This document shows positions 37,070 through 46,816 of a stretch of DNA of 64,000 nt, piece after piece. The notes below the pieces were generated by a model that was given only the letters and a program-made list of their open reading frames with translations, had not been told where the DNA came from and made no database searches. This DNA is from JACKHO01 sp041398745 (GTDB taxonomy: Bacteria; Planctomycetota; Planctomycetia; Planctomycetales; Planctomycetaceae), in NCBI GenBank assembly GCA_041398745.1, contig JAWKUB010000003.1, positions 496,001 to 560,000 on the forward strand, read 5' to 3'. Positions within the stretch are counted from its first letter, which is position 1. Every line of letters starts with the position of its first letter. Made by a program: the position numbers and the translations under genes.

Positions 37070-37912
37070 ATGAATGAATCTGTGGTATCTGCGACGACAC
37101 CTCGGCCTGCGTGGCTGCTCCCCATTTGGAGTCTGGCACAGAGGGAAATCGTACGGTTTCTGCGGCAGCGCTCTCGTCTGATTGGGGCGATTGGTCAGCC
37201 ACTGATTTTCTGGATCCTGTTCGGTGCTGGACTGCACGGTACCTTTCAGTTGCAGGGTGCGTCTGCCAACGACGTTTCGTTCCAGGAGTATTTCCTGCCC
37301 GGCGTCGCAATTATGATTGTGTTGTTCACGTCAATTTTTGCTTCCATCAGCGTCATCCAGGATCGACACGAAGGATTCCTGCAGGGTGTGCTGGTTTCGC
37401 CCGTTCCACGCTCTTCCATTGTGCTCGGAAAGGTGCTGGGCGGAACCTTGCTGGCACTTGTGCAGTCGGCACTCTTTCTCGTGCTCGCACCGGTGTTGCA
37501 ACTTGTTGGACTGGCCCCGGCCATTCAACTGAATTTGACGCTTGCTGGTGCCGCTGGTGCGCTCCTGTTCCTGACGTTGGTGGCAATTGGGCTGAATTCG
37601 TTGGGGTACTTGTTTGCCTGGAAAATCGACTCTGTCCAAGGGTATCACGGAATCATGAGTGTGGTGCTGTTGCCCATGTGGCTCATGTCCGGGGCATTCT
37701 TCCCTGGCGACCAGAGTCCCTGGCTGCATGTCATTATGCGTGTGAACCCATTGACTTACGGCGTGGCGGGTCTGCGTCAGTGCGTGTCGTCCAACCCCAG
37801 TGTCGTAGGCGACTTACCATCCATTCCACTCTGTCTGGCAGTTCTTTTTCTGTTCAGCCTCATTTGTCTCGCTGCAGATGTCTGGCTCACGCGTCGCGAT
37901 CAAGGCGTGTAA
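37070..37912 (+). CDS. ABC-2 type transporter permease
   Basis: A 280-residue integral membrane protein of the ABC-2 permease family with about six helices and the conserved region NPLTYGVAGLRQ near the C-terminus. It pairs with the ATPase just upstream (15-base gap). Substrate unknown; drug, polysaccharide or haem export are the usual possibilities. Confidence 0.88.
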   Translation: MNESVVSATTPRPAWLLPIWSLAQREIVRFLRQRSRLIGAIGQPLIFWILFGAGLHGTFQLQGASANDVSFQEYFLPGVAIMIVLFTSIFASISVIQDRHEGFLQGVLVSPVPRSSIVLGKVLGGTLLALVQSALFLVLAPVLQLVGLAPAIQLNLTLAGAAGALLFLTLVAIGLNSLGYLFAWKIDSVQGYHGIMSVVLLPMWLMSGAFFPGDQSPWLHVIMRVNPLTYGVAGLRQCVSSNPSVVGDLPSIPLCLAVLFLFSLICLAADVWLTRRDQGV

Positions 37913-38178
37913 CGTATTGGGAAAAATCGGTTTAGATTGGCGTCACTTGTTGACCGGCAACATCCGCCAGACTCAGATTGCCCTGTTTTGGACATTCTGT
38001 TATTTCTCCGGTCCACTTCTGAATTCTTGAAGATTGCCGGGACGGAACTGGTGCCTAGACACCAATGTTGCGGCAATTATTCAGGAATACCTGCCATCGG
38101 CATGCTGCGAATGAGTTGATTCCAACTCCCCGGCGTGTCGCCAAAACTGCGATCAAACAGCCAGACAGGAAGTCGAAT

Positions 38179-39591
38179 ATGTCGTCTAGGACGGATGACG
38201 GAATGAAATTGCCACCTTTGCGTCTCTTGCTTGTAGACGACGAAGACGCGATTCGAGTCATGCTGGGAAAGGGGCTTTCCCGCATGGGACATGAGGTGAC
38301 CGTCGCCGAAGACGGTCACGCAGGCGTTCGCGCGCTCACGGAATCTACGTTCGACGCTGCGCTCATCGATTTGAGAATGCCCGGACTCGACGGCTGGGGC
38401 GTTATCACGCACCTGAAAGAAGTTGCCCCGAATACCGACTTCATTATTTGTTCCGGCCACGGCGAACTCGATGATGCCGTGCAGGCTTTCCGCATGGGGG
38501 CCAACGACTTCATGCAGAAGCCGTTTACGGCACTCGACATGGAGCCGATGCTCCGCCGCATTGCCGAAAAGAAACTCCTGGCAAACAAAAACATTGCCTT
38601 GGAGAATGAGTTAACCACCATTCGTGGTAAGACCGATTTGATTGGTGATACGCCCCCCATGGAGCGGGTGAAAACGCTGGTTGAACGAATCGCCCCCACT
38701 GACTCCAGTGTGTTGATTCTCGGCGAAACCGGCACCGGCAAGGAACTCGTTGCCCGACGTGTTCACGAACTCAGTCGTCGTGCGAACATGCCGTTCGTGG
38801 CAGTCAACTGCGGAGCCCTGCCAGAAAACCTGGTTGAGAGTGAACTCTTTGGCCACAAGAAAGGGGCGTTCACTGGAGCCGATACTCCCCGCAAAGGACT
38901 CATTGAAGTCGCCAATGGCGGCACACTGTTCCTGGACGAGTTGGGGGAACTCGACAAGTCCATGCAAGTGAAACTCCTTCGCTTTCTGGAGTCCGGAGAA
39001 GTGCGCCGCGTTGGTGAAAACGACGCGTTCCACGTCGATGTCCGCATTGTCTGCGCGACGAATCGGTATCTGTCCGAAATGGTCGACGAAGGAAAATTCC
39101 GCGAAGACCTGTTCTTCCGCGTGAACACATTTGAAATTCGCCTGCCTCCTCTAAGAGAGCGGAAAGACGACATTCCGGCCATTGCCCGCCATTTGGTTGC
39201 CCGGCATATGCATCGGGACTGGGTGTCGGAAGACATCATTTCGCCCGAGGCCATCAAAGTGCTGCGGGCACATTCCTGGTCGGGCAATGTGCGCGAACTG
39301 GCCAATGCCATCGAGCACGCGGTCATTCTTTCTGGCGGCAATACCATTCAGCCGGAAGACTTACCTGCCAGCGTAACCCGCAAGGCAAATTCGTCTTCAC
39401 GGCCCTTCCTGGTCACCAACTTCGTAGAGCCTTTGACGCTGCGTGAAATTGAAATGGAAGCCATTCTGCAAACACTCGACAAGTACGACGGCGACAAACC
39501 GAAGACCGCCGATGAATTGGGGATTGCTCTCAAGACGCTCTACAACAAGCTCAATCAACTTCAGGCACAGGATCGCTCCAAGGCGGGCTAA
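38179..39591 (+). CDS. Sigma-54 dependent response regulator (NtrC family)
   Basis: A 470-residue regulator with three domains: a receiver (LLLVDDEDAIR, phosphoacceptor Asp in DLRMPGLDGWG, conserved Lys in QKPF), an AAA+ sigma-54 interaction domain (Walker A GETGTGKE, loop GAFTGA) and a C-terminal Fis-type helix-turn-helix (KTADELGIALKTLYNKL). It should activate sigma-54 promoters. No sensor kinase gene is adjacent. ATG at 38179 is chosen, with AGGAAG upstream; the frame is open to 38065. The squalene-hopene cyclase gene follows 67 bases later. Confidence 0.94.
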   Translation: MSSRTDDGMKLPPLRLLLVDDEDAIRVMLGKGLSRMGHEVTVAEDGHAGVRALTESTFDAALIDLRMPGLDGWGVITHLKEVAPNTDFIICSGHGELDDAVQAFRMGANDFMQKPFTALDMEPMLRRIAEKKLLANKNIALENELTTIRGKTDLIGDTPPMERVKTLVERIAPTDSSVLILGETGTGKELVARRVHELSRRANMPFVAVNCGALPENLVESELFGHKKGAFTGADTPRKGLIEVANGGTLFLDELGELDKSMQVKLLRFLESGEVRRVGENDAFHVDVRIVCATNRYLSEMVDEGKFREDLFFRVNTFEIRLPPLRERKDDIPAIARHLVARHMHRDWVSEDIISPEAIKVLRAHSWSGNVRELANAIEHAVILSGGNTIQPEDLPASVTRKANSSSRPFLVTNFVEPLTLREIEMEAILQTLDKYDGDKPKTADELGIALKTLYNKLNQLQAQDRSKAG

Positions 39592-39658
39592 ATGCCCGTT
39601 CTTAATTCCTTTGCCGCGGTGCCCCTGAGTCTTCCCCCGACGAATCCCTCCTCCGACC

Positions 39659-41779
39659 ATGCTTCCACAAGTATTTACTTCCCGTAACGCGGAATCTCAG
39701 ACTGGTCGCTCCACGACCGATGAACTGCAGTCGGCCATTGCCAAGACGCGTACCTGGCTGCTGGATTCACAACATGAGGAGGGTTACTGGCTGGGTGAAC
39801 TCGAAGGGGACACCATCCTGGAGTCGGAATATGTCCTGCTGCTGACGTACCTCGGACGTGGTGATTCCGAAATCGCCCGCAAGTGCGCTGCGTCAATTTG
39901 GGAGCAGCAAATTCCGACAGGTGGCTGGTCGCTGTATCCCGGTGGCCCGCTGGAAATGAGTGCCTCGGTGAAGGCATACTGGGTACTGAAAATTGCCGGG
40001 TATGATCCCAATTCTCCAGAAATGCAACTCGCGCGTGAAGCGATCCTGGCACACGGTGGAGCAGAGCGGGTCAACAGCTTCACGCGGTTCTACATGGCCC
40101 TGCTGGGACTCATTTCGTATCAGCAGTGTCCCGCCGTTCCTCCCGAACTCATACTGCTCCCCAGTTGGTGCCCGTTCAACATCTACGAGATGTCTTCGTG
40201 GTCGCGCACCATTCTTGTGCCGCTCAGTTTGTTGTGGGCATTTCAGCCACAAAAACAGCTTCCTCGCGAGCATCAAATTGACGAACTGTTTTTGAAGTCA
40301 CCGGCTGAACTGCCAGTGACCATGCCGCCTGCCGAGCAGGTCGACGAAATCAAACAGAAGACATGGCTTCCCTGGCGAGACATTTTTTCAACTCTTGACC
40401 GTACCTGGAAGACTGTCGAAGGCCTGGGCATTAAGCCGCTGCGTAATGTCGCCGTTCGTCGTGCTGCAGACTGGATCATCGAACGCTTCGAGCAAAGCGA
40501 TGGCCTGGGTGCGATTTTCCCGCCCATCATTTGGAGTATTGTCGCCCTGAAGTGCCTCGGACATGATGACGACTCAGAAATGGTTCGGGCCGCACTTTAC
40601 GAACTCGAAAAGCTGACCATTGAAGGGCAGGATACCGCGCATCTGGAGCCATGCCGTTCTCCCGTATGGGATACGGCCATTGCCACATTGGCCCTGCGTG
40701 AAGCGGGAGTACCGAGCGACGAACCTCGCGTTCGCCGTGCAGTCGACTGGCTCTTGTCGAAAGAAGTGCGGAAACGTGGTGACTGGGCGGTGCGGAAGCC
40801 GCATTTGCAGCCAGGCGGCTGGTATTTCGAATTCAACAACGAGTTTTACCCGGACATCGATGACTCAATTATGGTCTCGATGGCGCTCGCGAAGTGTCTG
40901 CCGGGTGATGGCACCAGCGACTGGACAGCCTTGCTTCTGCCGAAAGAAGGGAAGTCGTCCGCTGCGGCCTCGGCATTCATGACGGCATTCTTAGGCAAGG
41001 CGGAATCAGCCGCCGAGGCACTTCTGGAGCTTGATCAAATTGAGCCGGTTGTCGGCGCTGTACAACGTGCGGCCCGCTGGGTCTTGGGGATGCAGTGTCG
41101 CAACGGTGGGTGGGCCGCCTTCGACGCCGACAACACGCGCGAACTTCTCACTCTGGTGCCATTCGCCGATCACAACGCCATGATCGACCCTCCCACTGCG
41201 GATATTACCGCTCGCGTGCTGGAAATGTGTGGTCGATTGGGAATGACCTCAAGCGTTCCGGCTCTGAAACGAGCCCTGAATTTCGTCTGGTCTCAACAGG
41301 AGGAAGATGGAAGCTGGTATGGTCGTTGGGGTGTAAATTACATCTATGGTACCTGGCAGGTTCTCGTCGGTTTGCAGGCGTTTGGCGAATCGATGAACGA
41401 CCCTCGTGCCCAACGTGGCGCGGACTGGTTGGAGAGTATTCAGCAGCAGAATGGTGGCTGGGGAGAATCGCCGGCGAGTTATGATCATCCTCAATTGCGT
41501 GGCATTGGCGAAACGACCGCCTCACAAACTGCATGGGCGCTGCTTGGGCTCATGGCCGCAGGACGCGGCAACAGCGAATGTGTACGACGCGGCGTGCAGT
41601 ACCTCATCAATTCACAATTGAGCGATGGAACCTGGCACGAACCGCAGTTCACCGGCACCGGCTTCCCGCGAGTCTTTTATCTGCGATATCACCTGTACCG
41701 CATCTACTTCCCACTCATGGCGTTGGGACGTTACTCGCAACACGTGCAAAATCAAACGGCCGAACCGTATCCGGGGTAA
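39659..41779 (+). CDS. shc: Squalene-hopene cyclase
   Basis: A 706-residue triterpene cyclase that turns squalene into hopene, the base of hopanoid lipids. The catalytic acid motif DIDDS is at about 399 in YPDIDDSIMV, and several QW repeats are visible (QQNGGWGES, QCRNGGWAAFD, SDGTWHEP). Length is normal. No other hopanoid genes (hpn, squalene synthesis) lie nearby. It is 67 bases after the response regulator gene. Confidence 0.95.
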   Translation: MLPQVFTSRNAESQTGRSTTDELQSAIAKTRTWLLDSQHEEGYWLGELEGDTILESEYVLLLTYLGRGDSEIARKCAASIWEQQIPTGGWSLYPGGPLEMSASVKAYWVLKIAGYDPNSPEMQLAREAILAHGGAERVNSFTRFYMALLGLISYQQCPAVPPELILLPSWCPFNIYEMSSWSRTILVPLSLLWAFQPQKQLPREHQIDELFLKSPAELPVTMPPAEQVDEIKQKTWLPWRDIFSTLDRTWKTVEGLGIKPLRNVAVRRAADWIIERFEQSDGLGAIFPPIIWSIVALKCLGHDDDSEMVRAALYELEKLTIEGQDTAHLEPCRSPVWDTAIATLALREAGVPSDEPRVRRAVDWLLSKEVRKRGDWAVRKPHLQPGGWYFEFNNEFYPDIDDSIMVSMALAKCLPGDGTSDWTALLLPKEGKSSAAASAFMTAFLGKAESAAEALLELDQIEPVVGAVQRAARWVLGMQCRNGGWAAFDADNTRELLTLVPFADHNAMIDPPTADITARVLEMCGRLGMTSSVPALKRALNFVWSQQEEDGSWYGRWGVNYIYGTWQVLVGLQAFGESMNDPRAQRGADWLESIQQQNGGWGESPASYDHPQLRGIGETTASQTAWALLGLMAAGRGNSECVRRGVQYLINSQLSDGTWHEPQFTGTGFPRVFYLRYHLYRIYFPLMALGRYSQHVQNQTAEPYPG

Positions 41780-41831
41780 GCTGAAAATAGTCTGCGCGGT
41801 GATTTGCCGACACGAAATACGGCGTTTGCTA

Positions 41832-41860
41832 GTGAACCACAGACAGGAATGTCTGTGCCA
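41832..41860 (-). repeat. Dispersed palindromic intergenic repeat, copy 2
   Basis: Perfect inverted repeat CACAGACA/TGTCTGTG with loop GGAA at 41838-41857. Read on the minus strand it matches the repeat at 7548-7577 over the 22-base core with one mismatch, plus flanks. It lies between the convergent ends of shc and the aminotransferase gene and could serve as a bidirectional terminator. Confidence 0.6.
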
Positions 41861-41871
41861 CTTTGCATTTT

Positions 41872-43257
41872 CTACGAGATCTCTACAGCAAGTTTGCTGA
41901 CGACATTCTGTAAGAGTTGCAATGAAGCTTTCGCTTGTTCATGCGTAATGGTCATGGGCGGGCTGATGCGAATGACTTTACCGGCGAGTGCTCCGAGCAG
42001 GTGAATTCCGTCACCCGATTCGTCACCCAGGTAGGCTGCCTGAACAATTCGATTTGCCACCTCGCCCGCATGCAGGCTTCCTGCTTCGGCACACTCAATT
42101 CCGAACACCATTCCTTCACCGCGCACGCGCGTGACGAGTCCCGTCTCTTTGAGGGCGTCGAGTCCGGCCAAGAATATCGGAGTGAGTGACTGGGTGTGTG
42201 CGATAATGTCGGTCGACTCAAACTCGTCGAGCGTAGCGAGCACTGCAGCACATCCCAGAGGATTGGCACTCCAGGTATCAGACGCTTCGCCATATTTCAG
42301 ACTGCACATGATGTCGGCCCGGCCAGCAGCGGCACTGACCGGGACACCATTGCCCAGGCCTTTGCCGAGACAGACGAAGTCCGGCTCAATACCGTACTTT
42401 TCGAATGCGTACATTTCGCCCGTGCGACCAAAGTTCGCCTGAACCTCGTCGAGAATGAACAGAATGTCATGCTGGCGACACCACTCCTGCACCAGTTGCA
42501 GATAGGCAGCAGGAGGATGGTAACTGCCACCGCCACCCAGGTAAGGTTCGGTGATAAGACAATTAATGCGCGGTCCAAATTGATTCCAGACACTTTCCAA
42601 CTCCTGCTGGTAAGGTGCGGGATCGAATTCGGTTTTGGAATGGTCGTCGCACTCCTGCATGGGGAATGCGATGAATTTCACGCGCGGGTCGCGGTCGGCG
42701 TCTCGTTCGGAACCGGTGACCGCTCCCGCCAGTCCCTTCTTTCCGTGAAATCCGAACCGCGTCGCGAGGATGATGTCACGCTCCTCGTCGCGATGCAGAC
42801 AGGCCCAGAGAGCTTTCTGGACTGCTTCGGAACCGGAAGCGGCCCACATGACCTGCTGCAATCGGTTGCCCAATGCGGATTTCTGCAAACTGGCAAGTAG
42901 CCGTTGCGTCGCCTGCGCCTCAACTTCCGAAATGGCGTTGTAGGCCGTCAGTGGAACGGCGGCGAAGTATTCTTCGTTCGATTCGCCAGCAAACTGGCCG
43001 CTGGAGTTGTGCCATCCCATGCGTGCCAAAACGTTCTTTGTCCACCGGACGGGATTGTGTCCCAGGTTGGCGACGAGCACGCCGGAGCTGTAGTCGTACA
43101 AGCGGCGTCCATCTGCGGTGAAGTGGAAGATTCCCGCTGAATGCTTAAGAACGGCCTGCGTCGGCGTGTATGTTCGCAAAGCCACCGGTTCGTTTGCGAC
43201 CAGGCTCTTGCGCGTTGCATTCGAGAGGTCTTCCCCTGGAAATTGAATGACATTCAT
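41872..43257 (-). CDS. Class III (PLP-dependent) aminotransferase
   Basis: A 461-residue fold-type I aminotransferase of class III (acetylornithine/GABA/omega-amino acid group). The PLP-contacting LDEVQANFGRTGE and the Schiff-base lysine in CLGKGLGNG are visible. The N-terminus (LYDYSSGVLVANLGHNP) is also typical. The exact substrate cannot be predicted. It is convergent with shc and lies 62 bases downstream of the DUF58 gene on the same strand. Confidence 0.9.
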   Translation of the reverse strand: MNVIQFPGEDLSNATRKSLVANEPVALRTYTPTQAVLKHSAGIFHFTADGRRLYDYSSGVLVANLGHNPVRWTKNVLARMGWHNSSGQFAGESNEEYFAAVPLTAYNAISEVEAQATQRLLASLQKSALGNRLQQVMWAASGSEAVQKALWACLHRDEERDIILATRFGFHGKKGLAGAVTGSERDADRDPRVKFIAFPMQECDDHSKTEFDPAPYQQELESVWNQFGPRINCLITEPYLGGGGSYHPPAAYLQLVQEWCRQHDILFILDEVQANFGRTGEMYAFEKYGIEPDFVCLGKGLGNGVPVSAAAGRADIMCSLKYGEASDTWSANPLGCAAVLATLDEFESTDIIAHTQSLTPIFLAGLDALKETGLVTRVRGEGMVFGIECAEAGSLHAGEVANRIVQAAYLGDESGDGIHLLGALAGKVIRISPPMTITHEQAKASLQLLQNVVSKLAVEIS

Positions 43258-43319
43258 GGCATTTCACACTACTGCTGGAAGTGGCTCTGGATGTTGGAGT
43301 GCACGGGAATTGCAACAAC

Positions 43320-44228
43320 TCACCGTTTACTCCTGGAGAGTCCAACCCGGTGGTTGATGTAATGACGCAGAACCGCGTCCAAATGTTCGCTTGTTCGAAT
43401 GGTTTGATAGTCAATGACGTTTCGAGCACAGCGTCTTCTCAGTTCGGCGAGGAATTCTTCCATCGCTTCCTGATATCCCTCTTTCAGTGAACGGGGATCG
43501 CACGTCAGGTTTCCGGCCTGCTCCAACCCTTCAAATCGGGTTGTTCCGGAAAACTCGAAGTCGAGTTCCTGATCATCAAGGACATGAAACAGAAGGACAT
43601 CGTGCCCTCGTTGCCTGAGGAGTCGGAGTCCTTTGAACAGACCTTCTCGTGGGGCGAAGAAATCAGAAATGATGACGACCATTCCCTTCTGCGATTTCTC
43701 ATCGGCGACGTACCGCAGCACCTCGTAAATGTCGGTTTTTGCTCGCGTCTTCTGTTGGGCCAGCACAGAAAGAATGGTTCCCAGGTGTGTTTGCTTACTG
43801 CGAGATGGAGCACGCCCGCGTAGTTCATCATCGAAAGCAAGCAGACTCACCGCGTCTTGCTGCCTGAGCAGCAAATAGGTCAGGCACGCCCCAATTGAAC
43901 ACGCATAGTCGTACTTTGTGATCTTGCCCGAGCCAAATTGCATCGACTCACTGACGTCGACCAGCAGGGTCGTTCGTAGATTCGTCTCTTCTTCGTACTG
44001 TTTGACGTAGAACTTGTCGGTCTTTGACCAGGCTTTCCAGTCGATGCGGCGTACATCATCGCCGGGAACGTATTCCCGGTGCTGTACGAATTCGATGGAC
44101 TGCCCGAAATACGGACTACGGTGCATTCCTGAAAGAAAACCCTCGACCACATTGCGCGCCTGCACCTCCAGACGCGAAATCATCGAAATCGCTTCTGGGG
44201 GCAGCATTTTGTCAACCGGGGAAGACAA
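43320..44228 (-). CDS. DUF58 domain protein
   Basis: A 302-residue DUF58 family protein. The motif RIDWKAWSKTDKFYVKQYEEE is the family's centre (DWKAWSKT at about 58) and LLVDVSESM shows the vWA-like MIDAS. Such proteins usually sit with a MoxR ATPase and vWA proteins; none is seen here. Start TTG at 44228 is preferred because GGAG lies eight bases upstream; an ATG at 44207 has no such site. Confidence 0.88.
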   Translation of the reverse strand: MSSPVDKMLPPEAISMISRLEVQARNVVEGFLSGMHRSPYFGQSIEFVQHREYVPGDDVRRIDWKAWSKTDKFYVKQYEEETNLRTTLLVDVSESMQFGSGKITKYDYACSIGACLTYLLLRQQDAVSLLAFDDELRGRAPSRSKQTHLGTILSVLAQQKTRAKTDIYEVLRYVADEKSQKGMVVIISDFFAPREGLFKGLRLLRQRGHDVLLFHVLDDQELDFEFSGTTRFEGLEQAGNLTCDPRSLKEGYQEAMEEFLAELRRRCARNVIDYQTIRTSEHLDAVLRHYINHRVGLSRSKR

Positions 44229-44354
44229 TCGAGTGGCTCCGGAAACAGGAATATTGAACGCGCCAAACTGTCAGAGAAGTCTAGCAATTCCTGCTTCGTT
44301 TTGCCTGCTCCAACGTCCACCGAGTTGCAACGCCAGTGCAATCGTGAGCGGCGC

Positions 44355-44654
44355 TCAGTTTGAGCTGAAACTGGGGCGACCGGTCGTGTACCGAATGAGC
44401 GGTGCCTTGGTGTAGTTGCGGCAGCAGCGCGAGCACAGGTCAAACTGCATGTGCTTGGCGCCAGTGTCGGGCACTTCGAATTCAGCAGTGGAATCGAGGA
44501 GGTCAATTTCATCTGCAATCATTGCGAGATGGTCTTCCTCAAGGTGCTCCGCAGATATTTCATCGGGATCGAATGCGGCGGCAACTTCAATATTGACGGT
44601 GTATCGCTCGTCAAGAATGTTGCTTCCACACATGTCACACGTGAAGTGTTTCAT
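44355..44654 (-). CDS. Small hypothetical protein with Cys motifs
   Basis: A 99-residue protein with CDMCG near the N-terminus and CSRCCR near residue 75, which could form a zinc site. An acidic stretch separates them. ATG at 44654 has GAGGG upstream at suitable distance; the longer frame to 44738 is not supported. Function unknown. Confidence 0.7.
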   Translation of the reverse strand: MKHFTCDMCGSNILDERYTVNIEVAAAFDPDEISAEHLEEDHLAMIADEIDLLDSTAEFEVPDTGAKHMQFDLCSRCCRNYTKAPLIRYTTGRPSFSSN

Positions 44655-45045
44655 TCGAAACAAACCCTCAATCAAAAAGGTCGGATCGAAAAAATCACCG
44701 ACCTGGTATGTACTACAAAAATGAATTGGGGAATCCATTCCGAATCCCGAGCGAACATCAACGATTCGCTCACGGATGAGTGTGGGTTACTGATGACTCT
44801 TGGAGTCATGTTCAACGGCACTGCGTGATTTGATCAAATGTCGATGACGAAGAAAAGCGACTTTGAGAGCATTTCTGTCGCTTGAGAAAGATGAAAATTC
44901 TTGGTTGAAAAGCTGCTGAAATTTGTTCCGCAAAGTAGTAGCAACATCCACGTTGTTGACGACTGCGACAGTGCAACTAAGGCAAACGACACGACGCGCA
45001 ACGCGAGTGTTGCGATTCGTATAACGAGAGGAAGACGCTGGCCAA
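44655..45045. other. 391-base gap with no supported gene
   Basis: The region is AT-richer than its neighbours. Frames that cross it on both strands have low-complexity Ser/Arg-rich translations and no ribosome binding sites. A seven-base stem (AGGTCGG/CCGACCT, near 44680-44710) is visible but has no T run. Confidence 0.4.
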
Positions 45046-45786
45046 CTACAGCAATGACTCAAGCAGCATGCGAACTTTTCGCATTTCGAGCGGACGATTT
45101 TCTGGCTGAAGAAGTTCAGGAAACATTTCAATCGACAAGGCTCTGTCGAACTTGTGCTGTTTCAGTTCTGTAATCAAATCGCTGTAATCAATTTCGCCCA
45201 GGCCGACTTGCACCTGCACCTGCTCAATAGTTGAGTCACGCAAGAACACGTGCGAGGTGTATGGTGCCATGAGGCTCCACTGCTTGCGGAATCCTTCTCG
45301 CAAATAGTAGCTGGGATCGAATGCCAGGCCCAGTCCCGGGACGGCCTGGCAAAACTCAACGGCTGTATGTGCGTCTTCAGAAAGTGCATTGCGCTCGGTA
45401 CGAACAGCAACACGCACGCCAGCCAATTTGGCAATGCCGACAAGTTCCTTGAGTCGATCGATTTCGGAATTGAACGGAGTACCGATGGGCGCCGAAGGTA
45501 AGTTGATTTGCGTAACGCGCAGGTTCTTACACACATTGCACAGCGTTGCAAACACATCCATCGAGACGTCGTGCCCGAGTGTCAGCGCGGCGGGCACGAG
45601 CCGGGTCTGGTCGTGGAGACGGTTCACGAATTGTTCAGGGGCAGCAACCACTTCAGAGGGCTTACAGTGCGGGCCCGACTCGTCGAGCCAAATGTCGACC
45701 TTGTCGAAATGCATATCCGGCAGTCTTTGCAAGACTGTCCACAGATCTTCATCCGCGAAACAACGTGTTGACGCCGAGACAAACAC
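45046..45786 (-). CDS. Sugar phosphate isomerase/epimerase-like TIM-barrel protein
   Basis: A 246-residue protein of the xylose isomerase-like TIM-barrel superfamily, seen from the alternating strands such as VDIWLDE, VRVAVRTERN, LGLAFDPSY and ALSIEMF. The last has the metal-binding Glu expected near the C-terminus. Start GTG at 45786 (MFVSASTRCF) has GGAG seven bases upstream; the longer frame to 46023 is less likely. The substrate is unknown. The divergent SDR gene might act in the same sugar pathway. Confidence 0.72.
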   Translation of the reverse strand: MFVSASTRCFADEDLWTVLQRLPDMHFDKVDIWLDESGPHCKPSEVVAAPEQFVNRLHDQTRLVPAALTLGHDVSMDVFATLCNVCKNLRVTQINLPSAPIGTPFNSEIDRLKELVGIAKLAGVRVAVRTERNALSEDAHTAVEFCQAVPGLGLAFDPSYYLREGFRKQWSLMAPYTSHVFLRDSTIEQVQVQVGLGEIDYSDLITELKQHKFDRALSIEMFPELLQPENRPLEMRKVRMLLESLL

Positions 45787-46039
45787 AATACCACTCCGTT
45801 GATTTTCAAATTCGGCAACCGACCGAGCGCCGTTGCCACATTCCGTTCTGCAATCTGCGTAATTTAAGGGCGATTGGGTGTTTGCTGCAAGACGTCCATG
45901 CTTGGAGTGGATGGACGCATCAGCAAAATCAACTGCGGCCTTTCGTTCAAACGCATGGGACCATACGATGCAAGCACCGAAGTGACACTTTACTGGGCAA
46001 TTGCGTAACTCTCCCTGACTCAACGAATTCGACGAACAA

Positions 46040-46810
46040 ATGGACTCGCTGACACAACTGTTTGGACTTCAAGGAAAAACCGCCGTAGTCATTGGTGGAA
46101 CAGGTGTGCTCGGCAGTGCCTTTGTGGATGCACTCACCACAGCCGGGGCCTATGTACTCGTGGTGGGACGGAATGCTGAGGCTGGCGCCGCAGTCGTCGC
46201 AAAGTGCCCAGATTCGCGTGAATTCCTTCGAGCCGATTCTACTTCACGGGACGATTTGGAAGCCATTGTTACTCATTTGAAGGCTTCGGGTCGAAGCTGT
46301 GACATACTGGTGAATGGTGCTGGTGTGAATTCCCCAACACCGTTTCTTGAAATCTCGGACGAAGAATGGGATCGAATTTTCAACGTCAATTTGAGAAGTG
46401 TGCGGCTGGCTTGTCAGGTGTTTGGCAAGGACATGCTCGACAACCAGCGGAGTGGTGCCATCATCAATGTCGCTTCGCTCTCAGCGATGACGCCGCTGTC
46501 GCGCGTGTTTACCTATTCTTCCAGCAAGGCGGCGGTGCTAAATCTCACACAGAACCTCGCCCGTGAATGGGCACCTCATGGAATTCGAGTGAACGCCATT
46601 TCCCCCGGGTTCTTTCCGGCAGAACAAAACCGTAAGGTTTTGACACCGGACCGCGTCGAAAAGATTATGGGCCACACCCCTGCCAATCGATTTGGTGAGC
46701 CGCACGAACTCGCGGGTGCGATGATTTTACTTGCGTCAGACAAAGCCGGGAGTTTTATCAACGGTGCCAACATCGTCGTTGACGGTGGATTCACCGCCAT
46801 GACGATTTAG
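46040..46810 (+). CDS. Short-chain dehydrogenase/reductase
   Basis: A 256-residue classical SDR with the NAD(P)-binding GGTGVLGS, NGAG, catalytic Ser region ASLSAMT and YSSSK. The order and family features suggest a sugar-acid or polyol substrate such as fructuronate (UxuB/YjmF-like), but this is an inference. It is divergent from the sugar isomerase-like gene and convergent with the ABC ATPase gene. Confidence 0.88.
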   Translation: MDSLTQLFGLQGKTAVVIGGTGVLGSAFVDALTTAGAYVLVVGRNAEAGAAVVAKCPDSREFLRADSTSRDDLEAIVTHLKASGRSCDILVNGAGVNSPTPFLEISDEEWDRIFNVNLRSVRLACQVFGKDMLDNQRSGAIINVASLSAMTPLSRVFTYSSSKAAVLNLTQNLAREWAPHGIRVNAISPGFFPAEQNRKVLTPDRVEKIMGHTPANRFGEPHELAGAMILLASDKAGSFINGANIVVDGGFTAMTI

Positions 46811-46816
46811 GCAGCA

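Noticed and set aside
39585..39605. Stem CGGGC/GCCCG over the end of the response regulator gene
   Set aside because: It is only five pairs, overlaps the stop codon, and lacks a clear T run.
44451..45131. Frames on both strands across the gap at 44.5-45.1 kb
   Set aside because: They overlap better-supported genes, have Ser/Arg-rich low-complexity translations, and no Shine-Dalgarno.
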